From assembly GCA_033060915.1 (NCBI GenBank), contig CM065394.1, positions 23,952,501 through 24,016,500 on the forward strand: a stretch of 64,000 nt of DNA. Direction: 5' to 3'. Under the pieces are notes generated by a model. That model ran no database searches. It had not been told where the DNA came from and worked only from the letters and a program-made list of their open reading frames with translations. The DNA comes from Euryodendron excelsum. Taxonomy: Eukaryota; Streptophyta; Magnoliopsida; Ericales; Pentaphylacaceae. The position numbers and the translations under genes were made by a program. Shown here in pieces: positions 24,301 to 35,200 of this stretch; within the stretch, counting starts at the first letter, position 1, and every line of letters begins with the position of its first letter.

Positions 24301-25794
24301 GTTGGGACCTGCAATCTGGATTTTCAGTGTAGTAAAGACATTGTAGTTTTGTAAGGGTATTTTTTTTAGGGGGATTATATGGTTCTAGGCTTCTAGCTTT
24401 TTAGTCCCTAAGAGTTAGGAAACCAAGCGGATGGCCGAGGCATAATATGCTCTCTGTGTGAGCTGTTTTCCTTTTCATTTAATTTTTAGGTTTAGATAAT
24501 GTTCTTAGGAATGTTGATTGGACCTTTGGATTGTTATCATTTGAATTGTTATCATTGGTGTTAGATTATTTTCAAAGGGTTGTGATGAGAAGTTGGGACC
24601 TGCGATCTGGATTTTCAGTGAGGTAAAGATATTGTAGTTTTGTAAGGGCATTTTCTTAGGGGGATTATATGGTTCTAGTTTTTTAGTCTGTAGGAGTTAG
24701 GAAACCAAGCGGATGGCCAAGGCTTATGTTTAGGTATTCAAAGGAAGGAAGAAAAAGACAATTTGGTAATTCCTCCATAATATGCTCCCTTCGTGTGAGC
24801 TGTTTTCCTTTTCATTCAACTTTTAGGTTTAGATAATGTTCTTAGGAATGTTGATTGGACCTTTGAATTGTTATAATTTGTGCTAATTTATGTTATCTGG
24901 ACTCGGATACGAGTGTCGGGTGCGGGTATGTGTTTAAATATCGGATTCATCTAATTCTCATGTCTAAGGACATTCAAAAGGAGGCAAATTTCTATTTTTT
25001 AAATACATCTTTTATTTATTTAAGGTAAAATGGTTTTTCAAATTAAAATATAGTATTTTATGTATAAAATAGAAGTCTTATGCATAGTTCTATAGTAAAC
25101 ACAATTACTTATACATTCTTCTTGGATGCATGTCTAACTAGCCATATCGAACACATATTTCATACCCTTGTCCGAGTGTCGAATATCCGACCCAGGCCAA
25201 ACCCTTGTCCGAGTGTCAAGTGTCTGACACGGGTATTTCACAAATTTAAAAGAGTCCAGGTAACATAAGTGCTAATCTTTGTTACCTTTCAATTTCTCGT
25301 CTTCCACTTAGGATGTGATTAAGATTTCTGATATAAAGATGAAGGTGGCATAGCAAGTTTCAAGTTGCAATGCAGAGACAGATTTTGGAGACATGAAAAG
25401 TTGACTAAAAAGTTGAAGTTTTCTTTGAGCACGTGATTCTGTGTTGTTTAAACCAAAACATATGCATTTATGTCATTGAAAACTGGCTCTAGCGTCTTGG
25501 TTGGACTTGGCAACTCTTCGCTTGAGTGCTACCCTTTGACAAAACCCTCTCTATAGCAAAGGCATTCAGGTGTTACTATACACGTGAATTCAAATTTTGA
25601 TTTATTCCCATCATTTTAAGACAAAGCAACAGATTTCTTGAATTTTGTTACACTTAAAGTGTCTTGATGTGACTTCTTGCACATAAGATTTGTCATTTTG
25701 CCATTTTTTTATCTGACCATCTTTAGTTTTTCTTCATGGGCATTGCAGGGTGAGTTTTCGAGGTTGGGAATTTTGTTGCTGGAGTGACACCTAA
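12352..25794 (+). CDS. Upstream ORF of 22 codons spanning the leader intron (exons 12352-12374 and 25749-25794)
   Basis: ATG at 12352 reads MVDPSTS up to the donor. Splicing 12374 to 25749 continues the frame as VSFRGWEFCCWSDT and stops at 25792-25794, about 180 bases before the main ATG at 25973. If the first intron is retained the ORF ends at once, at a TAA overlapping the donor. An ORF made only in the spliced leader could modulate translation of the main protein. I do not know whether it is conserved. Confidence depends on the leader exon being correct. Confidence 0.35.
12819..13258 (+). repeat. 220-bp tandem duplication, two copies
   Basis: Copy 1 starts at 12819 and copy 2 at 13039, both 'TACTCACTTAA'. 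They are about 95 percent alike by eye and end in GGTCAATATTGC. Open frames across them share the same translation but resemble nothing known. Confidence 0.9.
14312..14569 (+). repeat. 140-bp tandem duplication
   Basis: 'GAAGATATTACAAGACTAG' begins at 14312 and 14452. Each copy runs through GATTGACCTTTTGAAGCTAT and ends at GATG(C/T)GGGGA(A)G. The MITE at 14570 is inserted at the end of the second copy. Confidence 0.8.
14570..14914 (+). mobile_element. MITE family 1, copy 1 (345 bp, 8-bp TSD)
   Basis: Terminal inverted repeats CTATGTTATCTG... and ...AGGTAACATAG, flanked by GTGGGGAG (14562-14569) and GGGGGGAG (14915-14922), one mismatch. Same family and orientation as 24888-25268 and 50759-51109. 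An 8-bp duplication suggests mobilisation by a hAT-type transposase. No coding capacity. Confidence 0.8.
15555..15668 (+). repeat. 57-bp tandem duplication
   Basis: 'TAGGGTTCRGGTTCTAAAG' starts at 15555 and 15612; both copies continue into GGTTCTRAG and GAGAAAG. Confidence 0.75.
17475..17586 (+). repeat. Near-perfect 56-bp tandem duplication
   Basis: Copies at 17475 and 17531 start CATCATGTACACGGTACC and differ at a single C/T site by eye. Such near-identity implies a recent event. Confidence 0.9.
18005..18549 (+). mobile_element. Non-autonomous hAT-type element (545 bp)
   Basis: Ends TAGGGATGGCAAT and ATTGCCATCCCTT are inverted, matching the 'TAGGGRTGGCAA' ends of Ac/Tip100-like hAT elements. 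An exact 8-bp duplication GGGAGGTT flanks it (17997-18004 and 18550-18557). Subterminal GGGGCGGG and GGGTTGGGG stretches are repeated in inverse near the other end. No transposase frame. Confidence 0.85.
18636..18662 (+). repeat. (CT)n microsatellite
   Basis: About 13 uninterrupted CT units. Confidence 0.95.
20561..20660 (+). repeat. 54-bp tandem duplication
   Basis: 'GTGTTTGGACATTTTGTTRT' starts at 20561 and 20615, each followed by CTTCGT and GCCCAACTTAT. Confidence 0.8.
21417..22385 (+). repeat. ~500-bp duplicated block with CACTACAA(C/T)AAAA starts
   Basis: Four related segments start at 21488, 21681, 22000 and 22169, in order A-B-A-B. A begins CACTACAACAAAATAAG (the second A reads CATTGCAACAAAATAAG) and B begins CACTACAATAAAATGAGACC. 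Each carries a GCCATTGTC(A/G)CTG-like phrase and AGTGACTCACTTT. The larger unit repeats with a period near 490-510. CACTACAA resembles CACTA (En/Spm) transposon ends, so this may be a decayed terminal/subterminal region; I found no matching inverted end or transposase. A related fragment lies near 20700-20790. Confidence 0.65.
24223..24252 (+). repeat. T13-G17 homopolymer block
   Basis: Thirteen T followed directly by seventeen G. Lengths of such runs are prone to sequencing error. Confidence 0.85.
24266..24885 (+). repeat. ~291-bp tandem duplication with a 50-bp length difference
   Basis: Copies begin GGTGTTAGATTATTTT at 24266 and 24557. Both include GAGAAGTTGGGACCTGC, AAACCAAGCGGATGGCC and ATGTTGATTGGACCTTTG. 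The second copy has about 55 extra bases after GGCC(A)AGGC (near 24722-24777), absent from the first. The MITE at 24888 lies at the end of the second copy. Confidence 0.85.
24888..25268 (+). mobile_element. MITE family 1, copy 2 (381 bp, perfect 8-bp TSD)
   Basis: Ends TTATGTTATCTGGACTC and GAGTCCAGGTAACATAA are inverted over 17 bases with one mismatch. The 8-bp duplication GTGCTAAT is exact (24880-24887 and 25269-25276). It contains a partial internal duplication of the CCTTGTCCGAGTGTC phrase near 25165-25225, which explains its greater length. Confidence 0.9.
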
Positions 25795-25972
25795 TCATCC
25801 ACAAGAGGAGCATGCTTTTGTGCATGTTCTAGTTATATTGGAATTACATACTATTGGAGCCTCAAATGGTTGGATATCCAATAAGTATGATAAGTTTTGA
25901 CTTTGTTCATGTATTAGTAATTTTGTAAACGCAAAAAAATTTAGCTGCTGAAATTGTGGGGTTGAATTATCT
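25749..25972 (+). other. 5'UTR part of the second exon
   Basis: Follows the acceptor TTGCAG|GG. It ends the upstream ORF (stop at 25792-25794) and then leads into the main ATG at 25973. Short additional ATGs occur between (for example near 25811 and 25866). Confidence 0.5.
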
Positions 25973-28900
25973 ATGCCTGGCAACGAAGTTGGAGATAGGG
26001 TTCATAATTTCTTTGCTCAAGACAACTTGTCCCAGGGCCAGCATCATTCACAGGTTGTTGACGGAAGTTGGCCGGTGTTAGGTAACAATTCGTGGGCTGG
26101 AAGCCAGATACAGATTGGTTTTCCAAGTTCCAATTCAAAAAATTCCAATCTACAGCAATCAGGTATTGATAAACTGGCTTTCTAGTTGACTAGTCACTAA
26201 TGGTATGTTATGTTTTGACCAATCTTCTCATGGAAGCTGAATTACTTTCTTTTTCGTTTTCCTTCCATTTATATGAGACTAAGGGTTTTAATTGTTATTG
26301 GAATCTGGTTCAAAAAAGACTTCTGCACTTTTCAAACATAAGTAACTTTTTCTTTTTGGCGTAAACAGATATTGAGAGAGGTCATAGCAGTTATTCTTTC
26401 CCAGTGCCACATGGTGTGAACCCTTCACAATCAACTCTGAGGGCTGAGTTCTCTAAAAGTCCGTCTCAAAGCCGACAGCCAAACTTGAATGGCTATATGC
26501 ATGGACGCCAGATTTTACAGACAAGACAGAATGAAGCAAAGTTTTTGGGAGTGGATACAGAATCTGATCGCCGTAATATAACATCAAGAGGTTTATCTAT
26601 CTATGAATCACAGCAAGGGAATGGTTCTGAAAATCACACAACTTCAGTTAGGTCAGAATCATCTGAATCTCCAGTTAGCTTTGACTTTTTTGGTAGTCAA
26701 CAGCAGATGAGTGGCCAGCAAACAAACATGCTGCAATCTTTTTCGCGGCAGCAGTCTGGGTTTAATGACATGCAGCTACTACCACAAGAAGTCATGTTGA
26801 GGAAAATGCAAGAGTTTCATAGGCAGCAACAGATTCAACAACTGGAAGCAAGACAACAGAATTCAACAAATCAGATACCTTCCATTACAAAACAGGCATC
26901 TGGCAGCCATTCACCTACCATAATTAATGGCACTCCCATTTCTCCAATTACTGAAGCATCAAATTATCATTGGGCAACTGAGCCTACCGCAGGTAACACG
27001 AATTGGCTGCAGCGTGCTACTCCGGCTATTCAAGCATCCTCTAATGGTTTCGGATTTTCCTCTGAGCAAGGCCAGGCACTGAGCTTAATGGGTTTTGTTC
27101 CTCAACAGGTTGATCAATCTCTATATGGGGTTCCTATTTCTAATACAAGCGCTGCTCCACACCAGTATTCTCATATCCCACTAGATAAGCCTCCTATGCA
27201 GCAAATGACGATGTATAATAATTCCTTTCCAGGTAATAAATATACTGGATTCCCAGGTCAGGTTAACATGCAGGACGGGCCTTCGGTTTCTAGACAGGGT
27301 TTCCAAGGGGAAAGTATGTTTGGTCTTACTTCTGGTCAAGGTCTCAATAGTGGGATGGATTTGGAGAACCTCCAGCAAGTAAATTCTCTGCAAAGAAATG
27401 CACCTATTCAGGGGTTCCATGAGAGGCAGGAGCTAGCAGGTCCATCAGAAGCATTACAGGAAAAAACAGCAATGCAGGTTTCTTCTTCGCAGAATGTGGC
27501 TGCCCTAGATCCAACTGAAGAGAAGATTTTGTTTGGGGATGATAATATATGGGATACCTTTGGCAATAGTGCCAACGTGGGTGCAGGAGGTTTTGATGTA
27601 TTGAATAGCACAGGATTGTTGGATAGGTTTCCGTCTGTACAAAGTGGGAGTTGGAGTGCTCTTATGCAGTCTGCCGTTGCAGAAACTTCTACCAATGACA
27701 TTCGGCTTCAGGAGGAGTGGAGTGGTCTGAGTTTTCAGAATACTAAAGTTCCGGCAGATAATCGTCATCCTTTGACATATGAAAGTAATACAAAGCAACA
27801 TACAGTTTTGGCTGAAAACAACTTGCAGATTGCATCGGCATTGAGTTCTGGATCTGTTCCCCACTCTGATGATGCCACTATTAATAATAGCTATCAGGGT
27901 GTCCTAGGATTTCAGCGACCTGGACAGAAATTTTCATATGAGCATGGTGAGAGGCTGCAGACGGATTCTACTCCCAGATCCATTCAGCTGTCCTCAGTAG
28001 AAGGAAGCAAGTGGTTAAGTTGCAGTCCTCTACAAAAGCCGCTCACTGAAGGGGGCCAGGTTTATGAAAATGCTTCTCATTCTTTAGAAGCAGAAATGAA
28101 TGAGAAGAGCATACCAGGATCCTGGGCCCCTGAAAAGAGTGTTTCCTCTTGTTACTCTGGTCAGCCACACAATAAACCCTATGGTCACGGTGTTGGTGAG
28201 ACTGTATCACCTAGTGGGGATGCAACTTCGAAAATACATGGGAATAAAAACAATTTGCAACATTTACACAGTAACAATCAGAAGAAAATGACATATGAGG
28301 AAATGAGTCATGTTGGCCATATATGGAAAGCTGATTCTGGTCCAAATTCAACTGTTGGATTGGAGCATGCAAATTCTGCCATGGGAAGTCCACAGGTGAA
28401 TAGAGAGGACTATAGTTTGAATAAACGTGCTGCAATACCAAATTCTAGCTCTGCAAGGGCCGGCCAGGACACCAGCCAACTGCTTCCCAACAAGCATCAC
28501 CTTAATTACTGGAAACATGCTGATTCTTCATTGCAAAGGAAAGAAAGTGAAAATTCAGGGAAATCCCAGCAACATCTGACCAGGGGCCCTCAGGTTTTGG
28601 AGCCGCCCATGAACAGCTTTGCTAAGGATGCAGTTAAAATGCATGAGATGGAGACCTGTGATAGAAAAGAGAACTCCAGTGACAGCCACTGCTCTAGCTT
28701 ATCTCAGCACACCTCTACTGGTGGTTTAAAGGAAAATGTTTGGTCAGATGGAAGTGATTCACGGACTTTGCCAGGAAGCAAGCAAAAGTTATCTGGTCAG
28801 GCTGGCCGGAAAACTCCTGGTCCTCGAAAATTTCACTATCATCCAATGGGAAACTTGGAAGAGGATGTGAAACCTTCTTATGGAATGAAACATGCTACCC

Positions 28901-31900
28901 ATTCAGAGGTCATGTCCCAGCAGATTCCTCGAGCATCATATAGTCACAATCAGGGGTATTTTGGACAGTCCAAATTTCTTGGTCAATTACCTAAAACTTC
29001 TACCGAGATGGAAAAGGTGAATTACAGGTTTATTGCTATTTGTCTTTATTTTTTTTGGGTGTGTTTTAATACTTATTTCCACAAGAAAATATGAACTTAG
29101 TTTATTTGTAGGCGCATTCACCTGATCTTCAAGGAAACAAAAAAGGCGATGATGAGTCACCTTCCAGAGGCACTCTTCCAGGTTTTGCACCTAATACTTC
29201 TGCTCCCTTCGAGAGCTCTGTTGGCATATATGCACCAAATAAGGCTGCTCAATCAAGGTAGTTAATCATTGAACTTGTGTTCTTCTTGCTTTAATTGTGA
29301 TGTAATTTGACTTAATTGCCTGTACTGCGGACTACTAAGAACCACAAGCATGGATACGCGACACGAACACGACATGACATGGACATACTTTCACAGCGAA
29401 TTTTAAAAAATGCAAAATGTGTCATGGCGGGGACACGACAAAAACATATATATATATATATATATATATTTATTTATGATAGGAATATTCTATTCAAGGA
29501 TAATGAAAAAATTACAAGATAACAATAATTAGAATATATAATTATGGATCCCATAGCTAAAAAGTCAAATTATGTATAAAATTACAATGTTTTTATTTTA
29601 TAATTGGATCTTGAGTTTTATTTTCTTCAAACTTGTAATATGTTTGATGTGTGTTGAGGTGATGGACACAGGTGTTCAAGTGACGGACATGTGGGTCTCC
29701 CGGTATCTAAAGACTACTTAGTTCTAAAAAATTAAAAAAATAGTAGACATGTTTGGACACGTGTATGATATGTGTCGGAGAGTGTCTTACGAGTGTCATG
29801 TCCAACATGAACGTGACACCTCCTTAGAAATGTTTTTGCCTTTTAGACGATCTGATTGTTGTCTTAGATGCATGCTAAATTGCTAATATGATTTCTCACA
29901 GTTTATATTGTATGCATGATAGGTACCATGATACCTAGTACTTGTTCTTTGTTATATTTTTATCGTCTTGGACCTCCTTGTAGGTGTCCATGTCTTATGG
30001 TACTGGTCTTTGAAAAGGGATTAGGGAGGGATGGTCGGGGTTTGTCAGCGTGTTGGCGAGGGATGGGAGAAGGGTTAAGTTTTGGAGGCATACTTGGTGG
30101 GGGGAGGGGAGATTGGAGATCGACTGCCAATCCATTGCTTATGTAGTGGTGGATAAGGAGGCTATAGTGGCTCAGAACTTGAGTAGGGAGGGCCAGTAGG
30201 TATTTTGGGATAATTTTGTTGGGGTGGATCTGCATGATTGGGAATTGGATGAGTTTGCAGGTCTTTTTCAAAGATCATATGGGATCGCATGCATTGGGGA
30301 AGGGGATGATTCGTTGAGATGGAGGCTTTCTAGAATGGGCGTTTTGTGGTTAATTATATTATTAGGCTTTGATTGGCAAGAACAACTTCCGTGGAGTGGT
30401 ATTTGGGCCACGGCTTCTCCTAAGACTGCCTTTTTGGTCAGGTTTGCGACTTGTGGTAAGATCCTGACCTTGGACAGCTTGATTTGGAGGAGGCATGTGA
30501 TTGTGAATTGGTGCTGTATATGCAAACAGGAGGGCGAATCTGTCAATCATCTTCTCGTTCAGTCTAGGGTGGTTAGAGAGCCGTGGATATTGGCTTTGTG
30601 TTGGTTTGGGTTGGAGTGGGTGTTCCCTTTGGATGCATGTGATCTGCTGTCCAGTTGGCAGGGGGTGAGGGTGGGGAAGAGAAGGAAGAAGCTCTGCTCT
30701 CAATTCCTTTAGGTATTCTGTGGCTTATTTGGATTAACCGAACCCGAGATCTTTTGAGGGTATTGAGATTCCTTTCTAGAAATTGATGAGCTTATTATGT
30801 AGTTGGGAGTCCAAGGCTGTTAACCCAACTCTTGAGATTTTTGGTTTGTTGAGATTTTTTATACTTGTGGCTTGTGGAGGTGCATAGATACTTTTTGAGG
30901 TGCCAGTTAGCTCTTTGTTTTTTCTTTCCTTTTTGTACATGGGTGGCATTCCTCTTGCTGCTGTTCTACAATGAAATTGTTTCTTACCAAAAACAAAAAA
31001 TTATCATCGAACATTGTTAGGATATAGGTTATCTGGTATGTGTAGTGTGATTCATATGGTATCATGAGCCATTTGATTTGTATCGCAAGGGGGTATGGCA
31101 TGAAATAATGAATTGCCTGATAAAGTTGTGTATCAATACAATATCTTATAGTAGTTTCTTGTTTGTTCTCCACCGTTTATTAATTCAACCAGATCCATTT
31201 GACGACCTGCCACCTGACATACTTGAGAAAGAGCCCAGCCGATGTTAACTCACCGAAAACCCATCTCTTATTTTTATTTTCTGCTTTTTAGGTAAAATAA
31301 GAAATAAGGACCTTTTAGGATAAACACAAAGTTTACTTTAAAAAGGACTTAATGGACATGTTAGTTTGAAGATTTGAAGACTGATTGTGTTAGGGCCATG
31401 GCTTGAATTGATTTCCATATGTTCCTATGTGTTTCTAAATTCAAAGGGAGTTTGATGTATTAATTCAAAGATTTGAAGACTAAATTGTGTCTGGGGCATT
31501 AGAAGTTTTGGTATTTCTCTGCTTTGTACTTCATTCTTGTACTGTTAAGATTAGATTCAGCTCCATCTATGGGAAAAAGAGGTAGGAAATTTATCTATCT
31601 TTCTTGGAAAAAGTTATGAATCTTACTGGGATCATTTTACACGTAATGACCATGGTGGTAATGATAGTGATAATGCTTGACTAAATTAAGGTGTAATTAT
31701 TGTGGCAAGACATCCAAGGTTTGTGTTATTAGAATGAAATTCCACCAAGCTTACACTCAAAAAGTGCTGCCCCTGATGAAAAATATCTGGAATTTTGGGT
31801 GAAGCATGTATATAGAACTTGGAAGAGTTTCTTTATATATTTTGGCTTCTTTGTTACCTTTAATTTTTATTTTATTTTATAAGGTTGAGGTTAGAACATA

Positions 31901-32184
31901 GCTACTTGGCATATATGTGATTCGATAGGTAAGCAAGTGTCCACAGTGCAAGCAAGTGTAGGTTGCATGGGTGGAATTGGATTTCTCAGTGCGTAGTGCT
32001 TCTTTTCTGTGCAGGTTTTTGGATGAATCTATGTTCTGAATGCTTCTTTTTGGTATAAGCTGTGGGGTTGGAGATTTTGGAATTTTGTGCATGTTGAAAT
32101 GCATTAATGTTCTTATGCAATGTCATATCTTTTCTCATATTTAAGTTATTCATTCTTTAGCCAAACCCAACACACAACCCCAAC

Positions 32185-32235
<51 letters not shown>

Positions 32236-35200
32236 AAAAAAAAAAAAAAAAACACACGCACACAAACCAGAAAACGAAACTTCTTGTATGTTGGATACTA
32301 GGACCATTAATGGATGCATGTGTTTACTGCTTTGATTCGTAATACCTGACTTTCCTAATTTAACTGTTTCTATGAACCTAATTTTTCAATCCATATTCGG
32401 CTATACCCACATTTCCTACAATGTGTGATACTAGAGGATTTGCGTTTTAGAGAAGTATTATAACTATACAAGATATCATGATGTGAAAACACTTTTGTCA
32501 ATTTCTAATTAGTAATGTACGCTTCTACAAATATTTTATGTTTTCATTATTTTTTTGGTTGCATCTTATTAGTGTTTTTATATTGTCACTTGCATGCTTT
32601 AAAGAGGTGGTCTATGTTTTCGTTGCAGTCAAAATATGCTCGAGCTTCTTCACAAGGTGGATCAATCCAGGGAATGTGGCAATTCTGATGATTCTGTTGG
32701 TCACCTTCAGCAAAATCAGTCTTCCGCATCTCAAGGTTTTGGTTTACAACTCGCACCTCCATCACAATGGCTGCCTGTCCAAAACCGTGCATTGGCTTCT
32801 CAGAGCTCTGCACAGACCGTCCATTCTTTTAGTTCACGTACCACCTCTCCTGACATAAGAAACAAGGGTCATGCACAGTTGGCTTCCACAGCTCAAGTAC
32901 AGTCTTTGCGTTCTTCCCGCGAAACATCTCAAGGAGAATTCAAGTTTAATAATTTTAGTATCCCAGGCCTAACTGGCAATGAAGGCTTACAGTATAGTAT
33001 GCAGGGGGACTTCTCTTCAGCATTGACTTCTGGTTTTCCCCATTCAAGAAGTCAGCTTCAAAATCAACAAATGATTGGTGCAAGTGGAAAAGTGACAACA
33101 AATCAAACCATGAATGCATCTTTTGATAGGCATCCTTCCTATTTTCAACAGACTGATGACTTTACCCGTAGAGCTTTTACTATTCAATCCACGCCAGCAT
33201 CATTACCTAATACAGCTGGGATCATTCCACATGATGAACCTGTTTCATCTGGAGACGCTTCCCAGCCCACTGATACCAATCATTCTCCTGAAATAGCCTC
33301 TGCCCCACAAATTTCTGTGGGGCAGGTTGCGCCATCCTCTCAGCCTTTTGTTGTATCTAGCATCTCTGAAGAGGGTGCCCTTCCAAAAATGGTGCCTAAT
33401 GTATGGACTAATGTTCCTGGCCAACATTTGTTTGGTGCCCAACCTCGCAAGTTTCCTCTCAGCATTTTCCAGTCCAGCCAATCAAATAATAATGTGGTCT
33501 CAACTTCATCCACACTGCAGGATCAAGAGGTTCAAGATGCACAAAAAGGAGGGAATGGCCCATCCGGGTTTGGAACGAATTCTTTTGAGTCACAAGCTTT
33601 TGTTGTTGGGGAAGGGCAACCACCAAAGGAAAGTCTTCGTCATCTGGTATCTTCTGGGAGCACTGACTTGGCTGAAAAGATGAGTGCGTCTGAGGCCTCT
33701 CCTTCAGATTCTGCTTCAACTCAGAGGGATATTGAAGCCTTTGGTCGTTCCTTAAAACCAAATAAACTTTTGCATGAAAATTACTCGTTACTGCATCAAA
33801 TGCGGGCCATGAAGAGTACAGAGACTGATCCCACTAATAGGGGCTTGAAGAGATCGAAAGGAGCAGATAGTGGTCCTGATGGTCAGATAGCTCCCAAGGC
33901 TGGGCAGTCTGGAGAGCTCAACATCATGGTCGGAGATTCGTTAGTTCATTGTAGTGCAGTTCCAGCTGGAGACTCTAAAATTCTGAGCTTCTCAGGGTCA
34001 GCAGATAATCGGGAAAGAAATGCATCTTCTCAACTCGGAAGTGTACCTTCTCAAGATGTGCTTGGTTTTGGTCGGAAGGACTCTGAGAATTACTCTTGCA
34101 GTAATAGTCCGGCTTCAATTAGTCCCCAGATGGCACCCTCCTGGTTTAATCAGTTTGGAACCCTTAAAAACGGGCAGATGTTGCCAATATATGATGCACA
34201 AAAAAACTTCACTTTAAAGACTCTGGAGCAACCTTTCTCGCACATGAAGTCTTCTGATAGTTTGCGTGCACATAATTTGCTGGAACAAGTAAATGCTGCT
34301 GCTGATTCCAATCAGGTGGATAATATCTGGCAGAGGTCAACCTCGACTTCTGTTGCAATTGAGAATTTCTCTTTCCCCCAGTCACTAGCCCAGGATGTTG
34401 CTGACCAACGTATGGTTATTGTGAGACCAAAGAAGCGGAAGAGTGCTACATCAGAGCTTCTTCCTTGGCATAAGGAACTGACACCCAGTTCACGAAGTCT
34501 TCGGAACATAAGGTGGTTGTCTTACCGGTAGATTTACTGAATTTCATTTTCTGTCTTCCCATTTTCTTCTCGTCTTCTTTTCCCGCCTTTCTCTGTCATT
34601 GTTTTTCCTACTATGGTATTCTTTGAATATAATGTATCAAAGCTGGTACCCTTGCATTATTTGCATCAACTGCATGGTTGCTTTTTCTTTAATATTCTTG
34701 TCCCTTAAGTAATCCTTTTTTTTTTTTGTTTTTGGTTTGCTATTGCTCGCAGTGTGGCAGAAATTGACTGGGCCAAAGCGGCAAACCGGCTAATTGACAA
34801 GGTGTGCTGGTCTCACACTCTGTGCTTCTTCATGTATCTCGTTCAAGTGCTTGAATAGCTTTCTAATGTTCTCAAGGCTTTATTCCTGATGACAGTTGGA
34901 AGATGAAGCTGAAATGATTGAATATGGACCATCCATGCTTAGACCTAAGAGGCGGCTTATCTTGACGACACAGCTAATGCAGCTGTTGTTTTGCCCTCCC
35001 CCTGCAGCTGATCTCTCTGCCGATGCCATTACAAACTATGAGAGTATGGCATACCTGGTTGCTAGACTGGCACTTGGTGATGCGTGCAGCCTAATCCCTT
35101 GCTCAGGAAATGATTCCTGTTTGCCTTTTGAGAGCAGAAACCTGTAAGAATTGCTCTTGAAGTTACCTAGAATTTGTTCATCCATGTCCATACTGGATTG

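Larger units (their letters stand above)
12375..25748 (+). other. Inferred 13.4-kb leader intron filled with repeats
   Basis: No convincing gene lies in this stretch. It holds tandem duplications, the hAT-like element at 18005-18549, MITE copies at 14570-14914 and 24888-25268, and a CACTA-terminus-like repeat block at 21417-22385. The parts 13260-14310, 15000-15550, 15670-17470, 18670-20560 and 22420-24220 are AT-rich and show me nothing recognisable beyond short frames. Confidence 0.5.
29258..32628 (+). other. 3.4-kb intron of the large gene carrying repeats
   Basis: Donor AATCAAG|GTAG and acceptor CGTTGCAG|TC; the join gives QS-SQNMLELLHKVD. Contents: a diverged MITE-like repeat (29335-29827), a (TA)n run, a LINE 3' fragment (29965-31000), a degenerate ~120-bp duplication near 31340-31500 (AGATTTGAAGACT twice) and a C39-A27 block. 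The rest is unremarkable. Confidence 0.85.

Noticed and set aside
27181..27864. Minus-strand ORFs opposite the large exon
   Set aside because: Shadows of the plus-strand coding exon, which has clear splice phase and family-like ends.
29017..29094. Extension of the large exon to a stop at 29094
   Set aside because: The donor GAAAAG|GTGAAT at 29016/29017 and the acceptor at 29111/29112 keep the frame; the extension is intron sequence.
32120..32335. Proline/lysine-rich ORF
   Set aside because: Produced entirely by the C39-A27 homopolymers.
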